Positions 59,764 through 64,000 of a stretch of 64,000 nucleotides of DNA are shown piece after piece. The position numbers and the translations under genes are program-made. The stretch lies in assembly GCA_964369975.1 (NCBI GenBank), contig CAYJFZ010000002.1, positions 1 to 64,000 on the forward strand, read 5' to 3'. Below the pieces are notes generated by a model. The model saw only the letters and a program-made list of their open reading frames with translations. It had not been told where the DNA came from and searched no databases. The DNA comes from RGIG3102 sp964369975 (GTDB lineage Bacteria; Bacillota; Clostridia; Oscillospirales; Ruminococcaceae). Position 1 is the first letter of the stretch. Each line of letters opens with the position of its first letter.

Positions 59764-59895
59764 TTAATAAAAATCGTTGTCGCTTTTACTTAATCGTATA
59801 TATTGCTTTTTTTCGCTATCGTCTTTGTAAGCTAAAAAAGCGGCTACGCCTAATACAGATAAAATAACGAAAAATAATAATTTGAATAGCTTCAT
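59764..59895 (-). CDS. Small membrane peptide, 43 residues
   Basis: A minus-strand ATG at 59893-59895, preceded by AGGAGG, opens 43 codons: MKLFKLLFFVILSVLG, one hydrophobic helix (~residues 4-22), then a charged tail (AYKDDSEKKQYIRLSKS) ending DFY. The strong ribosome site and its place between two same-strand genes (19 bases to RidA, 9 bases after the upstream stop) make it a likely real gene. I recognise no family. It should be an N-in or N-out single-pass peptide with a cytosolic or outside charged tail. Confidence 0.65.
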   Translation of the reverse strand: MKLFKLLFFVILSVLGVAAFLAYKDDSEKKQYIRLSKSDNDFY

Positions 59896-59904
59896 AAAAT
59901 CCTC

Positions 59905-60465
59905 CTAATAATTTAAAATTACTAATTGTTTTTGGTATTTCCTTTTAGCGGATAGGGTGTTTTCTTTCGTATCTAAAAGACAAGAAAAATCGTCGCTATT
60001 AGCATAAATTTGATGAAGGTTTAAGGATATAATGCTTTTTTCTTTTAAGAAAGTAGAAAAATATTTTTTTATTAAATCTTCTTTTATGCAAATTTCAAAT
60101 GCCCAGTAATAGCCTTGTTCATCATCATCTTTATAACTTGAGTGAGTGATAGTATCTTTTAATATTTCTTCTTTTTCATCATAAACCATTTTAATATTGT
60201 TTATGCCATCAATGCCGTATTCAATATGCAAAAAGTCATCTGATTTTAAAGGGTTTAAATTTAAGGATAACTGCAAGTCCTTATTTTCTTTAGGATACCT
60301 ATTAAAACAATAACTACAAAGAATTAAATCGCCGTTGTGTACATAGGCTTTAAGGTAGGAAAACACCATAAATTCTTCTTTTTGTGTGTAATAGGTATTT
60401 ATCTTAAAGGCGCTTTGAGTATCCCAAGGGATTTTTTGAGTTGATGAGTATATTATCTCATTCAT
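59905..60465 (-). CDS. Protein of unknown function
   Basis: This protein of about 186 residues has no signal peptide or helix of membrane length. Aromatic and charged residues alternate in strand-like segments (YYWAFEICIKEDLI, LQLSLNLNPLKSDDF), so it is mainly beta. I recognise no family; the pattern recalls small carbohydrate-binding modules, but that is a guess. I prefer the ATG at 60465 to a GTG at 60480 because AGGTGG overlaps that GTG. The small-peptide gene follows on the same strand. It diverges from rnfC. Confidence 0.6.
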   Translation of the reverse strand: MNEIIYSSTQKIPWDTQSAFKINTYYTQKEEFMVFSYLKAYVHNGDLILCSYCFNRYPKENKDLQLSLNLNPLKSDDFLHIEYGIDGINNIKMVYDEKEEILKDTITHSSYKDDDEQGYYWAFEICIKEDLIKKYFSTFLKEKSIISLNLHQIYANSDDFSCLLDTKENTLSAKRKYQKQLVILNY

Positions 60466-60502
60466 ATATATGTTTACCACCTAAAAAATATTCGTTATAA
60501 AA

Positions 60503-60508
60503 ATTATA
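60503..60508 (-). promoter_or_regulatory. Extended -10 promoter of the unknown gene
   Basis: On the minus strand TGA precedes TATAAT. The -35 position is weak. It is divergent from the rnf promoter 115 bases away. Confidence 0.4.
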
Positions 60509-60622
60509 TCACAAAAATACATTTTTTAAATAGTAAAAAACAAAAAAACAACAAGTTTTCACATATAAATTGTAAATAAGGTTAAAAATATAACGAAAAC
60601 TTTAAAAATCAGTGAATTTGTG

Positions 60623-60651
60623 TTGAAATTTTGAAAGCAAAGTGGTACAAT
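60623..60651 (+). promoter_or_regulatory. Promoter of the rnf operon
   Basis: TTGAAA (60623-60628) is 17 bases from TACAAT (60646-60651), with TGG just before the -10. The leader to 60715 is about 55 bases and carries AGGAGG. Confidence 0.68.
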
Positions 60652-60714
60652 ATCTATTGATAATGTAATTATATAATAAATATTACAGATACACAAAAAC
60701 AGGAGGAATAATAA

Positions 60715-62031
60715 GTGGCAATATTAAAAAAACTATCTCGCAGTGCTCACGGAGCTCATGTGCAACATAATAAAAACACACATAACTGCGAAACTGTAAA
60801 AATGCCCGTACCTGCAAGAGTGAAAATCCCAGTAAAGCAACATATAGGAGCTATGGCTTCTGTACTTGTAAAAAAGGGAGATGAAGTAAAAGTAGGTACA
60901 CTAATCGCTAGCGCTAATGGGGTTATAAGCGCTGATGTGCATTCATCTGTGTCGGGTAAAGTATTTGCAATTGAAGAAATGACTTTTGCTAATGGTGAAA
61001 AAGTATCTTTAGTTGTTATCGATGCGGACTCCCTACAAACTCCGGATGAAACAGTACAGCCAAAAAATGTAGAAGACTACCAAGCATTCACACAAGCTAT
61101 TAAAGAAAGTGGCTTAGTAGGCCTTGGCGGTGCAGGCTTTCCAACAGCCGTTAAGCTAACACCACCAGACTTATCAAAAATCACAACTTTAGTAATTAAT
61201 GGTGCTGAATGTGAGCCTTATATTACAGCAGATTTCCGTGAAATGATGGAAAATGGTGAAGATATTATTGAAGGTATAAAATTAGTTCAAAAATATCTTG
61301 AAATCGAAGATGTAATAATAGGTATAGAAAAAAATAAGCCAGAGGCTATTACACATTTAACTAATCTTGCAAAAGATGTAAAAGGTGTAAAAGTAAAAAC
61401 ACTTCCAAGTGTTTATCCTCAAGGTGCAGAAAAAGTATTAATTGAAGCTGTTACAAATAAAGAAGTGCCAAAGGGCGCGCTACCTTTAGATGTAGGAGTT
61501 ATTGTTTTAAATGTTGCTACTGTTTCATTTATTGCAAAATACTTAAAAACAGGCATGCCTTTAATTTCAAAAAGAGTAACTGTTGATGGCGATGCTGTAA
61601 CAACTGCTCAAAATGTAGAAGTTTTAATAGGTACAAGCATTAAAGATGTTGTTGAGTTTTGTGGTGGTTATTCACAAGAAGCTGGCAAAATCATCTTAGG
61701 CGGTCCTATGATGGGTGTTTCAGTGGATACTGAAGAAATGCCAATAATAAAACAAAACAACGCTATCATCGTTTATGGTAAAGAAAAAGCAACAATGCCA
61801 GCTATGTCACCTTGTATTAGATGTGCAAGATGTATCACAGCCTGTCCTTTAGGTCTTTCACCTGTAGAAATTGCCTTAGCTTTATCAGTTAGTGATGCAG
61901 AAGAATTAGAGGCTTTAAAAGTAGATTTATGTATGGACTGTGGTTCATGTTCTTATGTATGTCCTTCAAAACGCCCTGTAACACAAACTATGATTCAAGC
62001 TAAAGATTTTTTAAGGGGGGCGAGTAAATAA
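60715..62031 (+). CDS. rnfC: Rnf complex subunit RnfC
   Basis: This 438-residue protein is the NADH- and iron-sulfur-binding subunit of the Rnf complex, which couples reduced ferredoxin oxidation by NAD+ to ion transport. It has an N-terminal biotinyl-like fold (~28-95), a Rossmann-like FMN/NADH part (GLGGAGFPTAVKL, ~residues 138-150) and two 4Fe-4S clusters in CIRCARCITACP (~residues 367-378) and CMDCGSCSYVCP (~residues 406-417). The start is GTG after AGGAGG. Its stop overlaps rnfD by one base. Confidence 0.96.
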   Translation: MAILKKLSRSAHGAHVQHNKNTHNCETVKMPVPARVKIPVKQHIGAMASVLVKKGDEVKVGTLIASANGVISADVHSSVSGKVFAIEEMTFANGEKVSLVVIDADSLQTPDETVQPKNVEDYQAFTQAIKESGLVGLGGAGFPTAVKLTPPDLSKITTLVINGAECEPYITADFREMMENGEDIIEGIKLVQKYLEIEDVIIGIEKNKPEAITHLTNLAKDVKGVKVKTLPSVYPQGAEKVLIEAVTNKEVPKGALPLDVGVIVLNVATVSFIAKYLKTGMPLISKRVTVDGDAVTTAQNVEVLIGTSIKDVVEFCGGYSQEAGKIILGGPMMGVSVDTEEMPIIKQNNAIIVYGKEKATMPAMSPCIRCARCITACPLGLSPVEIALALSVSDAEELEALKVDLCMDCGSCSYVCPSKRPVTQTMIQAKDFLRGASK

Positions 62032-63320
62032 TGAAATTATTTGTATCACAGGGTCCTCATACCTCAGCTAAAGAAACTTCAACTTCTATTATGCAAAAGG
62101 TAGTTATAGCTACAATACCAGCTATTTTAGCTTCAGTGCTAATTTTCGGTGTTAACGCTGCTTTATTAATTGCAGTAACAGTGGCTTCAAGCGTAGGTTT
62201 TGAGTACCTTTATCAAAAAGCATTTAAACTACCGATTACAATAGGGGATTACTCAGCAGTTGTAACAGGTATACTTTTAGCTTTTAACTTACCTCCAAGT
62301 CTTCCTTTATGGATGGCTGTATTAGCAGCTTTTGTTGCGATAGTTGTAACAAAACAATTATTTGGCGGCATAGGCTTTAACTTTGCAAATCCAGCGATAG
62401 TTTCAAGAATAGTAATGACACTGTCATTTACTTCTTATATGAATACATGGGTATTCCCACAAAGCTTTGCTAACAGCGATGTATTAGCAACAGCTACACC
62501 TTTAGCAGCTTACAGAGCAGGCGCACAAGTTCCTGTGATGGATATGCTTTTAGGTACAACAGGCGGCGTTTTAGGTGAAACAAGTGCTATAGCCTTAATT
62601 TTAGGTGGTTTATACTTAGTTATCACTAAAGTTATTACTCCAACAATCCCACTTACTTATATCGGTGGTGTTGCAGTTATGGCTGTGCTTTTAGGCCAAG
62701 ATCCAGTAGTGTATGTATTAGGTGGTGGTTTATTATTAGGTGCTATTTTCATGGCAACTGATTATACAACAAGCCCTTACACAACAAAAGGTAAAATCAT
62801 ATTCGGTTTAGGCCTTGCGTTTATAACAGTTATGATTAGAGCCTTTGGCTCAACGACTGAAGGTGTTTCATTCGCTATATTAATTATGAACATCTTAGTT
62901 CCTTATATCAATAGAGCAACAAGACAAAAAACTTTAGATGGCGAGCCTGATACAAAAACAAAGAAATTTGCTTTAGTAGTTGGCGCTATCATAGTTATTC
63001 CTACAGTAATAGCAGCAGTACAATTAGGTTCTGTTTTATTCTCATCTGCAACAATAACTTCTGTATACGGCTGGGAAAGTAATGTCGTAGCAACAGTAGA
63101 ATTTGATGATGCAGGCGCAATTTCATCAGTTGTATTTGATACATCAGGTGAAACAGATGGCTTTGGTAAGCCGGTAGGTGATAACGCAGAATTTGCAGAG
63201 CAATTTATAGGCTTTACTACTTCAAGTGAAGTTAGTGTTGATGTGGTAGCTGGTGCTACAAAAACATCGAATGCTGCTATAGATGCTGTTAAACTAGCCT
63301 TAGATGAAAACAATAACTAA
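62031..63320 (+). CDS. rnfD: RnfD with C-terminal FMN-binding domain
   Basis: This 429-residue protein has the RnfD/NqrB core (~1-310): about nine helices, IVMTLSFTSYM and ATATPLAAYRAGA, in which the Thr of ATP is the usual site for covalent FMN. After a last helix (~318-336) comes an extra region (~345-425) with VEFDDAGAISSVVF, DGFGKPV and VVAGATKTSNAAIDAV, a pattern like the FMN_bind domain of RnfG with a Thr in the GAT motif. Canonical RnfD stops near residue 320-350. rnfG follows after 20 bases. Confidence 0.88.
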   Translation: MKLFVSQGPHTSAKETSTSIMQKVVIATIPAILASVLIFGVNAALLIAVTVASSVGFEYLYQKAFKLPITIGDYSAVVTGILLAFNLPPSLPLWMAVLAAFVAIVVTKQLFGGIGFNFANPAIVSRIVMTLSFTSYMNTWVFPQSFANSDVLATATPLAAYRAGAQVPVMDMLLGTTGGVLGETSAIALILGGLYLVITKVITPTIPLTYIGGVAVMAVLLGQDPVVYVLGGGLLLGAIFMATDYTTSPYTTKGKIIFGLGLAFITVMIRAFGSTTEGVSFAILIMNILVPYINRATRQKTLDGEPDTKTKKFALVVGAIIVIPTVIAAVQLGSVLFSSATITSVYGWESNVVATVEFDDAGAISSVVFDTSGETDGFGKPVGDNAEFAEQFIGFTTSSEVSVDVVAGATKTSNAAIDAVKLALDENNN

Positions 63321-63340
63321 CAGAAAGGAACAAAGGTAAA

Positions 63341-64000
63341 ATGAATAAAAACTCCACATGGAATGATATTGTAAAACCCGTTGTAGTCCTAACTGTTATA
63401 TGTGCTGTCACAGCAGGTCTTTTAGGCTTAACACAAAGTTTTACACAACCAATAATAGACGAAAATGCAAGAAAAGTTGCAGAACAAGCAAGAATTGAAT
63501 TGCTTCCTGAGGCTGAAAGTTTTACACAAATAGAAGTAGAAATGGCTAATGTTTTAGAGCTTTACGCTTCTGATAACAACGTAGGGCATACAATTTCATC
63601 ACAAGGCCAAGGTTATGGCGGTATGGTTAAAATGATGATTGCTTTAGATACAGATGGCAATATTTCTAACATAAAAGTTTTAGAAATGATGGAAACTCCT
63701 GGTATCGGTGATAAAATTTATGATCCTGATTTCTTAAATCAATTCGTAGGCAAAAATGAAGAATTTACAACTTCAAACATAGATGTAATATCAGGAACAA
63801 CGATTTCTTCAAACGCAGTAATTTCAGCTATGAACTCAGCTTTAACTGCTTATAACGCAACTGTAAAAGGTGAGGTTATAGTAGAGAAAACTTTAGAGCA
63901 AAAATTAGGTGAATTATACGGTGAGGGTAGCAGTGAAGCGGTATTATCAACTGATTACTCACACGCAGATGCAAAAGAATTCTACACAACTGATACAGGC
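63341..64000 (+). CDS. rnfG: Rnf complex subunit RnfG, cut by window end
   Basis: The first 220 residues have one N-terminal helix (~12-35), then an FMN_bind domain (~85-170) with GYGGMVKMMIALDTDGNI (in part), ETPGIGDKI, and ISGTTISSNAV (~residues 148-158), where the second Thr of SGTT is the probable FMN-carrying residue. The frame is still open at the end of the window, past the length of a normal RnfG domain, so an extension is likely. A ribosome site AAAGGAA lies before the ATG, which is 20 bases after rnfD. Confidence 0.9.
   Translation, partial: MNKNSTWNDIVKPVVVLTVICAVTAGLLGLTQSFTQPIIDENARKVAEQARIELLPEAESFTQIEVEMANVLELYASDNNVGHTISSQGQGYGGMVKMMIALDTDGNISNIKVLEMMETPGIGDKIYDPDFLNQFVGKNEEFTTSNIDVISGTTISSNAVISAMNSALTAYNATVKGEVIVEKTLEQKLGELYGEGSSEAVLSTDYSHADAKEFYTTDTG

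Overview
This window is chromosomal DNA from a low-GC, spore-forming anaerobe of the class Clostridia. The evidence is the AT-rich sequence with AGA/ATA-rich codon use, strong AGGAGG ribosome sites, a SipL-like/SpoIVA sporulation pair behind a sigma-E-type promoter, formate-tetrahydrofolate ligase, and the start of an Rnf redox complex. A Lachnospirales-like order is my guess; I do not recognise the genus. I see no phage, insertion sequence, CRISPR array or plasmid gene.

Layout. 1-148: two minus-strand tRNA genes (Asp, cut by the window edge, and Trp). 0.4-5.6 kb: an MFS carrier, a membrane-anchored unknown, an AI-2E-family permease, a CNNM/CorC-type CBS protein and a GNAT-like protein. 5.8-8.5 kb (minus): tsaE-tsaB-rpiB-upp-GNAT. 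8.6-13 kb: a RodA/FtsW-family gene with an Mbeg1-like hydrolase, a cyclophilin, a DUF4830 protein and a pseudouridine synthase. 13.3-18.5 kb: a CdaR/PucR-type regulator, then ftsE-ftsX-LytM peptidase-S41-like protein, a cell-division hydrolase module in which the S41 member has lost its serine nucleophile. 18.7-20.5 kb: a 35-residue membrane peptide gene and fhs. 20.6-29.4 kb: a long operon of cysteine desulfurase, thiI, a CinA/transmembrane/sortase-like/SpoIID fusion, threonine aldolase, an M24 peptidase and a membrane protein.

29.4-35.5 kb: a LytTR/DUF3021 pair preceded by AgrA-like direct repeats, then a divergent SDR/TetR module lying between two near-identical terminator hairpins, then secA. 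35.5-42.7 kb: adenine deaminase, a lipoprotein with a two-component system, a DUF1385 protein and prmC. 42.7-48.5 kb: recA-recX-rimO-pgsA, then a cysteine T-box leader, a large inverted-repeat element and cysS. 48.6-57.3 kb: an MFS carrier with a GDPD-family protein, SipL-like and SpoIVA, an AlkA-type glycosylase, a Pro/Thr/Gln-rich membrane protein, and a cyclase with an AspA/AstE-type hydrolase. 57.4-60.5 kb: an M20 dipeptidase, a NusG-domain-II protein, RidA, a 43-residue membrane peptide and an unknown. 60.7-64 kb: rnfC, rnfD carrying an extra C-terminal FMN-binding domain, and a cut rnfG.

The most unusual items are the CinA-SpoIID fusion at 23039-26293, the S41 pseudoprotease at 17255-18547, the hairpin-rich element before cysS, and the paired operators and hairpins around the SDR/TetR module. 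Functions are inferred from motifs read by eye; no database search was run.
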